Made by a program: the position numbers and the translations under genes. From NCBI GenBank assembly GCA_020081605.1, contig JAHREC010000021.1, positions 1 to 64,000 of the forward strand: a stretch of 64,000 nt of DNA, written 5' to 3'. The notes beneath the pieces are model-generated. The model ran no database searches. It was given only the letters and a program-made list of their open reading frames with translations, and was not told where the DNA came from. The stretch comes from Albifimbria verrucaria (taxonomy: Eukaryota > Ascomycota > Sordariomycetes > Hypocreales > Stachybotryaceae). This document shows positions 43,901 to 54,148 of this stretch, piece by piece; position 1 is the stretch's first letter; every line of letters starts with the position of its first letter.

Positions 43901-45710
43901 CCCTTGTAAGGCTTTCGTCACTGAGCATGCTCTTTAGCACCTCTGAGAGTGCAATAAAGCTATTTGCATCTTCAAAAAGCTTTGAGCCGGCTTGGTCATA
44001 TTTCTTGCGAAGGTGTGAAACAAGTGATGGGCGCTTAACGGCGAGCGAATAGATTAGGCCTCTTAGTACGGCAGTTGCATTGTTGAGGTCCTTGTTGGTG
44101 CCTTGACAGAAGAAGTAGGAAACCGTAGTCATATGACGGAAACCCTGCTCTTGCTGTGATATCTGTCGCTCTAGCTCATCGACGATAGCAATCAAGAGCA
44201 TCGTCTTCCCTTACCCGGATCGCCTTTGATCCAGAGTAGCCGAGCATCGTCGCCATGTTGCCATAGTTGGAAATAATCATGTTTGAGAACCCAATTGGAA
44301 GCGTCGCGAAAAAGTCCTCCTTTGGTTGCCTCAATACGCCGCTTGTCATCAGCGGGATCAGATAGGCGCAGATCCTGGAGGCATTTTCGGGCTCCCTCAT
44401 CTTGCCGTGCCGCGGTATTGCTAGATTGGTTTCGTCCACGCCGTCGTGGTGCCTCAATTGCTCTTTGAGCCAATTTTCGAAGGCGTTGCACCACTTTCTC
44501 GTATTCATGGTCATGAGGACCAAATTTGACCATCTCCGAGTGTGGGCGATTTATAGCACAAATATACTCTGGCCCAATCTCCCAGTGTCGGCCATGCGTA
44601 GCCGACGATTTTGTTACCAGCACCGCGTTGGGGCCGTTCATTTTCCAGGTACCATCAAGATTCTGTTTACCGTCACTGCTTGTTTCTCCATGTGATCTGG
44701 GTTCGAGTCATACCCTCTTGGCTGTTGGTGATTCACTGGTTTCATAGAAACAGATAATTTCGGATCCGCCCTCCTCTCCTAGCACATTAGAAAAATCCCG
44801 ATGTAATATGTCCAGTATTTGCGAGTTAACGTGGCTAAGAGATTCGACTAAAGAGCGGTTCGGACCTTGCGCAACCATGAGTTTGAGCGAGCCGATTTCC
44901 ATACCATTATGAGGAACTCCAAAAAGGCGATGCCATAAACCAAGTTAAGCAAATTCAAGTCCTCGTCTTTCTCCGACGTGGATAATAAAATAAGCATCTA
45001 CGTAGTCAATACTATTTTAAAGGTAAGGAGAATTCAGAATTACGCACCTGTTTGAGGATAAGTCCACCTAAGCTGTGAGCAATGAAAATAATGGGCCTAG
45101 GAGCGACGGCGTCGGTTGTCTCGGCGATAGGAAGAAGTGAGTCACGGAAGGACGTAGCAAGATCTTCGAGATTCTGGAAATTAGTACTTTCCGGTACGAT
45201 GGAGTCATAGCCATAGATCATCACTCGGGCCACCCCAAATAATGGATTATCGCCTAAAATAAGATCATGTGGGAGTGAGTCACGAATCCACATATGCTCC
45301 CCGCCTCTCTGTTTGAAAGATCCAAAGGCATGCCCACCAAGGCCAGATAGGGCGATGATACTGTTTATCTTGAGTTCAATGTCCTATTGTGTGCCAGATA
45401 GCAGGACTCACTCGACTTTGTGGTTCTGCGGAGGTGGCATATATAGGGTGGTAATGCCATAGAAATCATCATCAATCGTAATCACCTGCGGTCGCGCGAG
45501 TTGATCCGCGATCGGTATCTGTATTTGCCGAGACGATGGGATGGCTATATGCTGGAAAGAAACCGTGGCTGACTGTGAACGGCCGTGAACTTCGCGGGCG
45601 AGCGAGTCCACACGTGGAGGCTCAATACGGCAATTCTCTGCCAGGAAAGCCCTCACGCGGTTAGCATCCCAGCTTAGAGGAACGCCGCGAAGGCGATAAG
45701 TTCTTGCCAT
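40872..45710 (-). pseudogene. SesB-NACHT-WD40 NLR (HET-E/NWD-like), interrupted frame
   Basis: A fungal NOD-like receptor for non-self recognition. From ATG 45710, a leader (YRLRGVPLSWDANRVRAFLA) is followed by a SesB-like alpha/beta-hydrolase effector: SIIALSGLGGHAFGSF, VARVMIYGYDSIV, and the serine motif IFIAHSLGGLILKQ. Introns lie at 44998-45047 and 44663-44713; between them is LNLVYGIAF and, after a T-run break (+ strand 44921-44925), VPHNGMEIGSL. The NACHT domain has Walker A WIKGDPGKG, broken at 44206-44207, then VYLVIDALDEC and VKWIVSSRNMPEIEQHL. A WD40 array of 11 full and one partial repeats (about 42600-41230, 126-base period) follows. The C-terminus is WITQYGYNMLWRPPDYRGSC then FGCYSGKVMIIGL, as in other NWD proteins. 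Total about 1,500 residues. A 28-base GTGAGT-to-TAG gap near 45384-45411 is too short to be a working intron. Confidence 0.85.
41230..42600 (-). repeat. WD40 repeat array, 126-bp period
   Basis: The WD-Asp anchor (reverse complement of ATCCCAGAGCTTGA) recurs at about 41236, 41361, 41487, 41614, 41740, 41863, 41988, 42112, 42238, 42365 and 42488. Spacings are 125, 126, 127, 126, 123 and 125 over the first seven, pinpointing two one-base losses, one one-base gain and one codon loss. The units beginning 41487 and 41614 are almost identical over their first 60 bases. This indicates recent unit duplication or homogenisation, as in the het-e/NWD family. Confidence 0.88.
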
Positions 45711-48181
45711 TCTTTCTTAAGCATCTCAATTTTTATGTAACAATTGGGGACAAGGTACGTAAATTGAGGGACTTTGGGATGAATCAAGGCAAGGAGAAAT
45801 TTTCCAGTGGTCGTTGCTGCCTGAGCGTTGCTGAGTATCTTCCTTCCGCGCCCTCCTTCCCACCTGGGACGCACAGCTCGTTCCACGGTCTGAGCTTAAC
45901 AGGTCTCAACGCCTAATCCCAACCTATTGGCTTCTGTACGATATTCCTGCGTCTTCTGGGTAGACCATCTGAGTGACTCGGAAGCTTGGTCGAAAATGAG
46001 TAGCAATGGCTCTCTCACAGAGAATAACTCAATACGAGGCATCAGAACAGCGAGTCGTCATATCACAGCTGTTCTAGGAGTGGCTCAGTGTGGAGGCTAG
46101 CCCGGTCAAGTGCATGTACTCAATCCAGCGGTGTATACAAAGCACCGTCAAGGTCGTATTGTTTCGATCCTCTCTGTGTTCGCCGTCTATAAATAGACAC
46201 AGACAAGGATTGCCTTGCTTGGCTGCCGTCTATAGGAGGTGAAGGGTCGGGCTGACGCGAGCGTATCGCTGACAGGCGTGTGTCTGCAGTTTGGCTCTAG
46301 CGCAACCTTGTTCGGCTGAAGACTGCGTCGGATCAAGAACGCGTACCCAGTTGTGCACCAAAGCAGAGAAGCTGCGCCAGTTGTAGTGAGAAGGTGCCAG
46401 CATTGGCGCTGCAGTCCCAGCCGGCATCTCTTACTCACAATCCCACATGAAAGATGTCTGTCTATCAAGACTCAGGCCGGGTAAGCTCAACCAAGAGCTG
46501 GCTGAGGCTCGTCGAAGCAGTAAGGCATCTCCATCCTGAAGGAATTGTTAGAAAAGATCCATACAATAGACGCAGGAAAGCTCTTTACTCAACACAAAAA
46601 AGGTGACGTGTCTTCATCCATGAGGCAGTAAGCCTGGTGAAACGGGGTGGCGACCGATAAGCACTCGGATTGGCGGCTGTGTGCGCTGGCAAGACTCAAT
46701 GGGTCAGGCATACACGTAATGCGAGGCGTCACACGTAGAGATCATGAACCGTGAACAAAGTTGTGAGTGGGAAAGTTACGACGAAGTTTGAAGAAAGCAA
46801 TACGTTGGGGAGAGGTTCCGACAATCAGGGGACACCAACACGTGACTTGGATTGGACCAGTCAGAAAACGGACCGTTGAAACCCAACACATGCATTACAT
46901 GTCGGATTCTACCCCATGTACCTCTTTTTTAATTAGTCAATTTTATAGCACGAGGTGAAGTGAGGGTTACATGTAGTGAGAGAAAAAAAGGGAAGGGAGA
47001 AAAAGATAGAGGAAGGAGGGGAAGAGTCGGCTGCGTCGAGGGATGAGATGACTTGGTGGTTCTTTCAAGATAAAGCTCCTCACTTCAGCATTGGCTTATT
47101 CTCAATCGTGATGCCAGCCTATGCCCGCTCCCAGAAAACAACCTTATGAAGGGCTGTCGCCAATAACAGCAGGTTCACTGTGTTCGCATAAACGACACCA
47201 GTCATACCTAAAGCCTTAGGTCAAGAGCTCGAACGGCTTCAACGATGGCAATAGAGAAACCGATCCTATAATAATGGGCTAGATACCTGCTCCTGAGACC
47301 GTGTTTAGACGTCAGAATGCCGATCCCCAACTCCTAAATGCAGCACTTCTACTTATTCGAGAGCCAATGGGAATAAAAAATCTATGTGATGGGTGATTTC
47401 TTAAATAGGTGAGTTTCAATTACGAAATAGAAGGTAAAGTGTGAGCAGCGAGTTTATTTAGAAAGATCGACTCAAATTGTCAGGACCATGTTCGGGTTCT
47501 GGTGTTGTACGCATCTGTGTAATGGCGACGTCCACCTGATGTGACGGGGAAATTTGACTAGTTGAAGGCAACCGCGTGAGCCCGCTGCTAGTCCACCCCA
47601 ACCCGAGGTACTCAAGTGACGAAGGGTCGAGCCCCTAAACTCAAATGAGGTTTTGCAACAGTCCCCGGGCCTTGCCGCATTTGTAGACGCCGATCATGAC
47701 ACCATTGGATGTGGCGCTGTTCAGCTCGAGTGGTATGGGATCCTGCCTCACAAGCCTTACTCAACAATGAGACGGTCACAGTCTCACGTTGGACGAGGCT
47801 ATGATGTTGATTGGTTATATTGGCGTGAATTTCCCTCACTTTATGCACTGTAACCTTGACATCCTGTCCAGGGGCTGACTTCTGGCCCATCAGGTACAGT
47901 GGTATGCAGGATCATTGTCCTCAACTTCAATGAATGAATGTGTTTTTGCACGAACCAGCCACGTCTACAAACCGTGTGGATCGGGTTCGGTTGAGTAAAT
48001 ATTAATAATTCATCTATAGAGATTGTAAATAAGAGAACTTCAGGCTACGCTTGTTCACAGTTTCTCACACGGTTTGGCCTGTGCGGAAAGACCATTCAAC
48101 TCATGAAATTGAGGACACGAAAGGTGAATCGGACTGTCTCATGCATTTCATCTTCACCTTTTGTTTCCCAACTGCATCGCG
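45711..48181. other. long spacer; NLR and DUF3433 promoters, no gene seen
   Basis: A 2.5-kb stretch between divergent genes. Frames near 46187-46468 and 47612-47890 have no family signature. An A/G-rich purine tract lies at 46975-47035. Confidence 0.45.
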
Positions 48182-50002
48182 ATGGTCAAGGCCAAGGGCA
48201 GTTACGCCGTCAGAGGAGAGGCCGCAGAAAGCCAGCCAAACTGGAAGCCCCTTGTGTTCAATCCTCTGTACCTCCTGTTCTTGGTCATCCTTCACGTGCT
48301 TCATATTGTCGGCATCCAGCTCTTGATAAATCAGTGTGACTCCGATCAACCTGAAATCGACCGCGTCCTGAGGAATGTGACAGTGGCAGATCCGAAGAGC
48401 ATCTTCATATTCGAGGAAGGCGATGTGGCTGCCTTTATCTACTGGTCTTGCCTCCCAGTTCTATCCGTCCTAGTTGTCGGCTCTTTCTGGGAATTCCTAG
48501 ATTTAACCGTGCGCCGACTCGAGCCGTTCTACCAGCTATCAAGTCGCGAAGGCGGGAATGCCTTTAACGCTTTGTGTCTGGACTACAGTTCCAGCTTCGG
48601 CTTGGTGACGCCATTTCGGGCGCTATCGAGACGACATTTCACTGTTTTTCTGACCGCAACCGCTTTTGTGTTGATGTCAATTGTTCTTCCGGCCTTAACA
48701 GGTGCTATCTTCAGCATCGAATGGGGAAGTTTATCATTCTCTCTCAGAAAGAAGGATGGGCCTAAATACGCCGTTATATCCATCAACCCTGGCGTTGCCC
48801 TCGCTACGCAAGTCGTACACGGAACTGTCATCGCTTTGGCTATAATTCTCACCATCATTCTGCTCACCCGCCGAACCGGCGTATATCACGATCCGAAGGG
48901 TATTGGAGGCCTTGCCTCCTTTATTAGCGACGCGGAGAAAATCGGACTCTCTACGGTTCGTCTTTTTCAGCAGATTCCATCCTTCGCTCACTCCGATGAT
49001 ATCGCCTCCGCTTTGAGTGGTTTCAAGTTCCACCTTAACCACAAAGTCTACAATGCAGACGGTAGACCATCGATGACATACCAGCTCGAAGCTGAACAAA
49101 GGCCCGGCTATAGCCTACCTAGGAGAGATAATTATCGGTACCGCTGCAGCCGTCGAGATGCGAATGGCATCTGGCTGACTAGGCGTATGGCCTGTCTGTC
49201 TGAAATCCTCATCTGGTTAGGCCTGCCGGTGATGACTTCGGCTATCTACTATGCTTCCAAGATTCCTGGCAAGATCGCTAGCCACGATGTCGGTAGGCTG
49301 GCTATTTCCAAGATTGTCGTCACGCTCTGCATCACGGTCGGTGGTATGATGTGGGTGACGATCCAGCGCAATCTCCAGAGGCTTGAGCCCTGGCGACAAC
49401 TAAGCACTGATCGCCCTCGCGCTCTATACGCCTCGAGGCTGACGCGCCACAATGTTGCCGATCTGGGTCTTATTGGCAGTGCCATGTTCAGCATCGTAAG
49501 GGGCTCCCTAATTATGCTGTGGGCGGCATTCTGCGTTGTGATGATTCACATAATAACTATCCTGGCCCCACCGGTTCTCGAACTCATCCATGCGTCAGGC
49601 CGCAGTGGCAACCTAGCGGCGTACAATGAGATCAAGATTCTTACGGGCCAGAAGGGCCAGGCCCTAGGTGCCACAGGCTTTGCCTTCCACCTCGTTATCT
49701 TAGCCAATCTCGTCTTTCTTATATCCAGCGGAAGAACAGAACCATTCCTACCTCGGGCTCCAACGACCATAGCCAGTCAAATCTTATATATATGTCACAG
49801 CGACAAGTTGCTCGAAAGCTTTGCTAGTACTTCAATGTTATCGGAAAATGAGCTAAGTGAGAAATCAAAAGCTATTGAGCAGAGATGTCGGTTTGGCTGG
49901 TTCTGGTGGCAGAGAGGACAGCTCTGGTGCGTCGGCTTAGAGTACAATGAGTATATTGAGGCACACTGGACAAAGTTCGATTTCAAAAGAGGTCTTAATT
50001 GA
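48182..50002 (+). CDS. DUF3433-family membrane protein
   Basis: An intact, intron-free 606-residue frame from ATG 48182 (MVKAKGSYAVRG). The start seven codons upstream would need TTG, so this ATG is preferred. The first helix region is WKPLVFNPLYLLFLVILHVL. A second helix pair (FIYWSCLPVLSVLVVGSFWE) leads into RRLEPFYQLSSREG, and this 'R-x-L-E-P-F-x-Q-L-S' loop is the hallmark of the ascomycete DUF3433 family. It recurs in the second half as QRNLQRLEPWRQLST. About eight membrane segments are visible, including AFVLMSIVLPALTGAIF and VVHGTVIALAIILTIILL. Members are fungal polytopic proteins of unknown biochemical role, sometimes linked to cell-wall or calcium phenotypes. This is one of very few undamaged genes in the window. 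Confidence 0.9.
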   Translation: MVKAKGSYAVRGEAAESQPNWKPLVFNPLYLLFLVILHVLHIVGIQLLINQCDSDQPEIDRVLRNVTVADPKSIFIFEEGDVAAFIYWSCLPVLSVLVVGSFWEFLDLTVRRLEPFYQLSSREGGNAFNALCLDYSSSFGLVTPFRALSRRHFTVFLTATAFVLMSIVLPALTGAIFSIEWGSLSFSLRKKDGPKYAVISINPGVALATQVVHGTVIALAIILTIILLTRRTGVYHDPKGIGGLASFISDAEKIGLSTVRLFQQIPSFAHSDDIASALSGFKFHLNHKVYNADGRPSMTYQLEAEQRPGYSLPRRDNYRYRCSRRDANGIWLTRRMACLSEILIWLGLPVMTSAIYYASKIPGKIASHDVGRLAISKIVVTLCITVGGMMWVTIQRNLQRLEPWRQLSTDRPRALYASRLTRHNVADLGLIGSAMFSIVRGSLIMLWAAFCVVMIHIITILAPPVLELIHASGRSGNLAAYNEIKILTGQKGQALGATGFAFHLVILANLVFLISSGRTEPFLPRAPTTIASQILYICHSDKLLESFASTSMLSENELSEKSKAIEQRCRFGWFWWQRGQLWCVGLEYNEYIEAHWTKFDFKRGLN

Positions 50003-50720
50003 GTGTTTATATAATAAGCCTGACATTTACCTTTAGCCATTTCAGAGCTATCTTCCTTACCTTCTAAATAGAGAATGAAATTTCCGGCGATTTCTGCAAA
50101 TACGGTTATATTTCTCGCATTAGCCAGCATTAATGCTTGTAAGCAAGCTCTCAAAAATGGTATTAAAGCTGGATATAGTCCCAAGGTCACAATTAGCTGC
50201 GAGCAAATGAGCTCGAGGCCAATGAGCACAAAGGATTTTGCAGCTTCGACAGGACAAGCGGAATACTGTCCTAATAACGACTTTCTGCCGGATCTAAGAT
50301 CGTGCGAGGCTGAGCGCTGTTCGTCAGGGGATGTGGTTCATTCAATTACAGTACTGTAAGAGGACCAATCTGGATATGGAACAAGTCAATTTAACCTCAC
50401 ATATGATGCTATGGCTTACAACCTTTAGCTTCCTTTCAAGTGAAAGCATTTCTAGCAGATTAAGGAGCACCGAAAGCGATGAGATAGCCTGTCTTGCCTT
50501 TTAAATAAGTCCGGAGAGCCAGAGCCCAGTTTCGTATCCATAGGATGCGGGATAGTTATTGGGTCCTGTAGCTGACCGTCTTTTGTGACCCCTTAGGGGA
50601 CGAGTTTTGGATATTGCTAGTGAATAATATGACGTAGGGCGGTGCAGGCTTTATCCAAAAGGAGAAGAAAACGCGCAGGGCCCTTTGGGAGGGAGTGAAC
50701 CCTCTGTTCGCCTGAACAAT
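50003..50720. other. intergenic, no gene seen
   Basis: Downstream region of the DUF3433 gene. A short frame (50075-50359) starts with a hydrophobic, signal-like stretch (FPAISANTVIFLALASINAC) but has no further support. Confidence 0.35.
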
Positions 50721-50726
50721 GATTAG

Positions 50727-50805
50727 GTAGTAGTAGTAGTAGTAAGAAGTAAGTAAGTAGTGAGTAAGTAAGTAAGTAAGTAAGTAGTAGTAAGTAGGTG
50801 CAGTA
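50727..50805 (+). repeat. GTA/GTAA microsatellite
   Basis: Simple repeat composed of GTA units, then GTAA units, then GTA again, with a few interruptions such as AGAAG and GTGA. The complementary strand gives a spurious poly-Leu/Thr/Tyr frame. Confidence 0.92.
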
Positions 50806-51121
50806 GGTGTTCATGCGTACCGTCAAGCCCATCTATATCATCGCTCCGGACTGAACATTCTCTGCATGCTGCTACCATTCTAGTGGCATCTTCGCTAGTC
50901 ACACGATCGCTACATTTCCACATCGTTAGTATCAATTCTCGCAAATTTATCGCAGTGTTAGGCTATCAATGCATTGCACAAGCTACATTTGATGCTACTA
51001 CCCTTTGCACAAGAACCCATCTTTGCAATGTTAGATGTTCTACTTGTTATCGTACTATGTGAATAACCGCTTCCAAGACGTTGTACTGTAATCAATCCCG
51101 ACCATGCGATTGCTATCATCA

Positions 51122-51690
51122 CTACTCTGCAATACTTTGGATGTGATGCCTTAGTAGCAGTACCTCCGGTGACCAAGTGTTATACCTAGAGTACGAACCG
51201 ACATGTTTGATTATGATACGTTCGCCTTCCTCAATATCTTCCGCAAAAAATAAATCTTCTGGTCTTATGCTGCTTCTTTGAGCAGCCTTCGTGAACGAAG
51301 TGACATCAATTGGAATTCTTTCCTTGACAGGTCCATCATGGTTCTCTAGCGTATCGTGCACTTCACTACCAAACGGTTGCGACACAGCTGATAAGACATT
51401 TTCTGTTTTGTATCCTGACTCCGAGAGCTTCTTTTGAATTTGCAAGAGCTTAGTCGTCCCCAGTCACTTTTATCAACCCCATTCTCGAGCAGTTGGGCCA
51501 TTTCCGTAGCTGAGCGTAGCAGCTGCTCTGCGCCGTTTTGGCTGATTGGGCGCCGATGTACAGCTGTGTTGCGCAAATCTACTAGATCTTTCAGGATTGT
51601 CTGCAGGCATGACTGTGCCTCAATCCGTAGAGTAGATACCACTTTTCGAAAAATTCGTGTCCATTCTGTTGATTTGCCAGTAACGGAAAA
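51122..51690 (-). pseudogene. hypothetical helical protein, one-base break
   Basis: Frame 1 (from about 51690) reads WTRIFRKVVSTLRIEAQSCL then KDLVDLRNTAVHRRPISQNG then LLRSATEMAQLLENGVDKSD. One added A at 51450-51451 joins it to LLQIQKKLSESGYKTENVLS and EDIEEGERIIIKHVGSYSRY, ending SPEVLLLRHHIQSIAE-stop at 51122. The result is a coherent C-terminal part of about 180 residues, largely helical with a 'RN-x-AVHRRP' element seen in uncharacterised fungal proteins. No function is assigned. An upstream exon is not resolved. Confidence 0.5.
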
Positions 51691-51851
51691 TCGCCAAGCT
51701 CGATGCTATAGAAGTGATCGCATATGCACGACTGCAGATTTATAGAAACAGTCTTCTACGACCCTTTATGCTGCACTGAGAGTAACACATTGGACCGGAG
51801 ATGGTAAGAAGGGCTCATAAATGTCGGGACGTTCATTGGAAGAGAGCAGTT

Positions 51852-51995
51852 CCATGTTACTTGGGCCGGTTTGGGTGAGAGAGCGAAGCGACAATTGGGA
51901 TGGCAGCAGACAAGATGATGGTTGTCGACCACCTTGAGCGATACGGCTCACAGGACCTTCTTAACATTGCGATAACCCATAGTAACCCTAGAGCT
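51852..51995 (-). repeat. dispersed repeat, copy B
   Basis: Reverse-complement match to 5679-5835 (about 80 percent by eye in the best 95 bases). It carries the same PYRSR and SAA-IVASLS codons on the minus strand. Sequence outside the block does not match well. Confidence 0.64.
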
Positions 51996-52325
51996 GGGTT
52001 ATAAATAGATGATAGAGTATTCTCGCTACAATAAATTGAATCGAATATTACATCAGAATGTAGGAAATACGGCATCAGCATTAGATGCAACTATGCAAGT
52101 CCAGTTTTCGAGCCGTTGGACTATATGAGAGCTAACATAAAGCAAGAGAAGTAAGAGCAGGTCGTCTACGCTGCAAAGCACGGTGGAATAACCACTCCGC
52201 ATGATGTATGTGCCCGTGGCTTGACCACTCTTGCCATGCAGTGGCGGTAGGTGTGCCGTTGGTACTAACCAGATGTTGGCCTGGTTTCTCTTCTGACGTC
52301 TTGTGGGACAGGGATTCGAGGCGAA

Positions 52326-52847
52326 ATGCGGGGATGGGCAGGGAGGCCTTTTCTATCTAAAGGGGAAGTGGATTCACTGGAGCAGGAGCAGTATCCGATG
52401 GGTTCCCTTCGCGAGGCGATTCAGGTGATGGAATCGGCCGAGGAATTATGTGGCGGAGAGCTCGCACCAGCATTCCATGGCCGCCCAGCTGCAGAGTCGA
52501 CAAACTCCAACACGCAGTGCGGAGCTAGGGAGGTTGTTGCCACGCTGACAGTTGTCGGCCGCATTTCGTGGCGCCTTGCAAGCTTTTCTCACAAAGACAC
52601 AAACGCAAGCATCGCTTCAATAGAAGTTAGGATTAATCTACACCATGTTGGTTCTATTAACCTGGCCCTGCAGACTGACATAAAAAAAGCAAATTTCAGA
52701 TCTTTTTGCAAATGTCTTTTTCCAAATCAATCAATTCTGGATAAGACAATACTACATATGAAAGAGACTTTCATTCTATCCCAATCCCCGATCGCGTATC
52801 ATCACCCCGTCCAGGACCTGCTCCCAACCAACGTAGTGACAACATGA
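52326..52847 (+). CDS. hypothetical protein
   Basis: An uninterrupted 173-codon frame from an ATG. Its TGA stop overlaps the next gene's ATG (ATGA at 52844-52847). Composition is mixed, the first third is acidic, and no domain is recognised. In a fungus such overlap has no operon meaning, so this may simply be the upstream region of the membrane-protein gene. Confidence 0.3.
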   Translation: MRGWAGRPFLSKGEVDSLEQEQYPMGSLREAIQVMESAEELCGGELAPAFHGRPAAESTNSNTQCGAREVVATLTVVGRISWRLASFSHKDTNASIASIEVRINLHHVGSINLALQTDIKKANFRSFCKCLFPNQSILDKTILHMKETFILSQSPIAYHHPVQDLLPTNVVTT

Positions 52848-53353
52848 ATACCCATGTACGTCTGAAACTATGCTCGCCCAATCATGAAGAACATGCTAAC
52901 CAATTTAGTACCCGACTTCTTACAAGAATTGCAGATGCTCTAGCGTTGGTAGCCACCTTTGCTGGTGCCTTCATGTATGGCAATGTGATTACTCTTTCGA
53001 CAACATGTCCTACGCCGTGTTGCGGCAAGGAGTTTGACACAGGCGCATTACAAATAGTGCTTTCCATTGCCTTTCTTGTTTTTACGTTCAGCTTATTTCT
53101 CACGGTTGGAGTTTTATTGAAGCTTCGAAACCTGAATCCAAACGAAGGAGTAGCCCATCAAACCAGGATTCATATAACGGTCCAATGCCTCTTGTCCGGT
53201 TCCGGGATTCTCCTTGCAGTAGGTTTTATCCTTCTATTGGTTGGTTTGGTAATAATTAGGCATGGAGGGAACACAGCAGTTGGCAGTATTGGAATTATTA
53301 TCGTGGCAATTGCTGGGATGGTTGCAATTATCTGGTCATGTGTAGGGGTTTAA
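52844..53353 (+). CDS. small four-helix membrane protein
   Basis: An intact 169-residue frame from ATG 52844. After a short soluble leader come four clear membrane segments: IADALALVATFAGAFMYGNV, LQIVLSIAFLVFTFSLFLTV, LLSGSGILLAVGFILLLVGL and VGSIGIIIVAIAGMVAIIWS. A cysteine-rich extracytoplasmic loop (CPTPCCGKEF) lies between helices 1 and 2. Topology and size resemble small uncharacterised fungal membrane proteins; I do not recognise a named family. No intron or frame break is needed. Confidence 0.72.
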   Translation: MNTHVRLKLCSPNHEEHANQFSTRLLTRIADALALVATFAGAFMYGNVITLSTTCPTPCCGKEFDTGALQIVLSIAFLVFTFSLFLTVGVLLKLRNLNPNEGVAHQTRIHITVQCLLSGSGILLAVGFILLLVGLVIIRHGGNTAVGSIGIIIVAIAGMVAIIWSCVGV

Positions 53354-53932
53354 TTTAAATCTATTATTCTTTCTACAGCCTTTATGCCCAGTTATCGAAC
53401 GCCTTGAGGGGAAATGGTTATGTTTTTTCTGTGTGACTATGGCCAAATTCTGGCCTGCATACCACATCTTCGATCTACAGCACTAGTTCACTCATCCTCG
53501 TCGATTCATCCGGGGCGTTTAGAATGATGGATACACTTTTTGGATCGCAAGCATGTTACACACAACAGCCGTAAGGATTGTGGCTCCTCCACGAGAGCCA
53601 TAATTTACATGATGGTCCCTGCTAGCATAATTTGCCTTGGCGAATTGCTTATGGACTGAACCGTGTATAAGCTAGAGATAGACCTGCTAAACAGCAGGCC
53701 TCGTGCGCGGTAATGCCAATTATATGTGTAACCTGCGGAAAGCAATAGTCGTATTATTGGGAAATCTCCCGTCATCTTCGTTGCTATTCACGATCATCAA
53801 AAACGGCATCATCAAATGATGCCGCGAGAACACATGTTGTCCAGCCCTTCCACCCGCCACCGGTATCTGAACCATTATCTCTATAAGAGACTACTTCGTC
53901 TCCAGCGTTGTCGTACTTGTGCCCATGATTTC
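53354..53932. other. intergenic, no gene seen
   Basis: Only short frames. No repeats seen. Confidence 0.5.
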
Positions 53933-54148
53933 TCACTTTTTTCTTATGCCATGGTAGTCCACATAACCCGTACCAGGAGAATCAGCAACTGCGTTAACTA
54001 GTTCCACTCGGGCGTCCTTGAGTGCTTCTTTATACAAGTCATCCCACGAAGGATGTCTACCCGTAGCCTCTCTGTAAACAGCGACGTCGAATTTTTTTCT
54101 GGGTAGTGACATTTCAATACTGTTGGCGCTGTCAGCTAAATGGCCCAC
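53933..54148 (-). CDS. small hypothetical protein
   Basis: A 71-codon minus-strand frame with good coding character: SIEMSLPRKKFDVAVYREAT then GRHPSWDDLYKEALKDARVE then LVNAVADSPGTGYVDYHG. It could be a complete small protein or the final exon of a longer one. No family is recognised. Confidence 0.38.
   Translation of the reverse strand: MGHLADSANSIEMSLPRKKFDVAVYREATGRHPSWDDLYKEALKDARVELVNAVADSPGTGYVDYHGIRKK

Noticed and set aside
44690..44720. tRNA T-loop-like GGTTCGAGTC
   Set aside because: It lies at the edge of an NLR intron and exon, and no acceptor or anticodon stem can be formed.
45384..45411. Intron with GTGAGT donor and TAG acceptor
   Set aside because: Only 28 bases long, below any working fungal intron; flanking codons stay in the same frame, so it is a scar or stop-bearing insertion.
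48161..48181. Upstream TTG start for the DUF3433 protein
   Set aside because: The ATG at 48182 is in frame only seven codons later and is the normal eukaryotic choice.
50617..50832. Leu/Thr/Tyr-rich frame on the minus strand
   Set aside because: It is the translation of the GTA/GTAA microsatellite.
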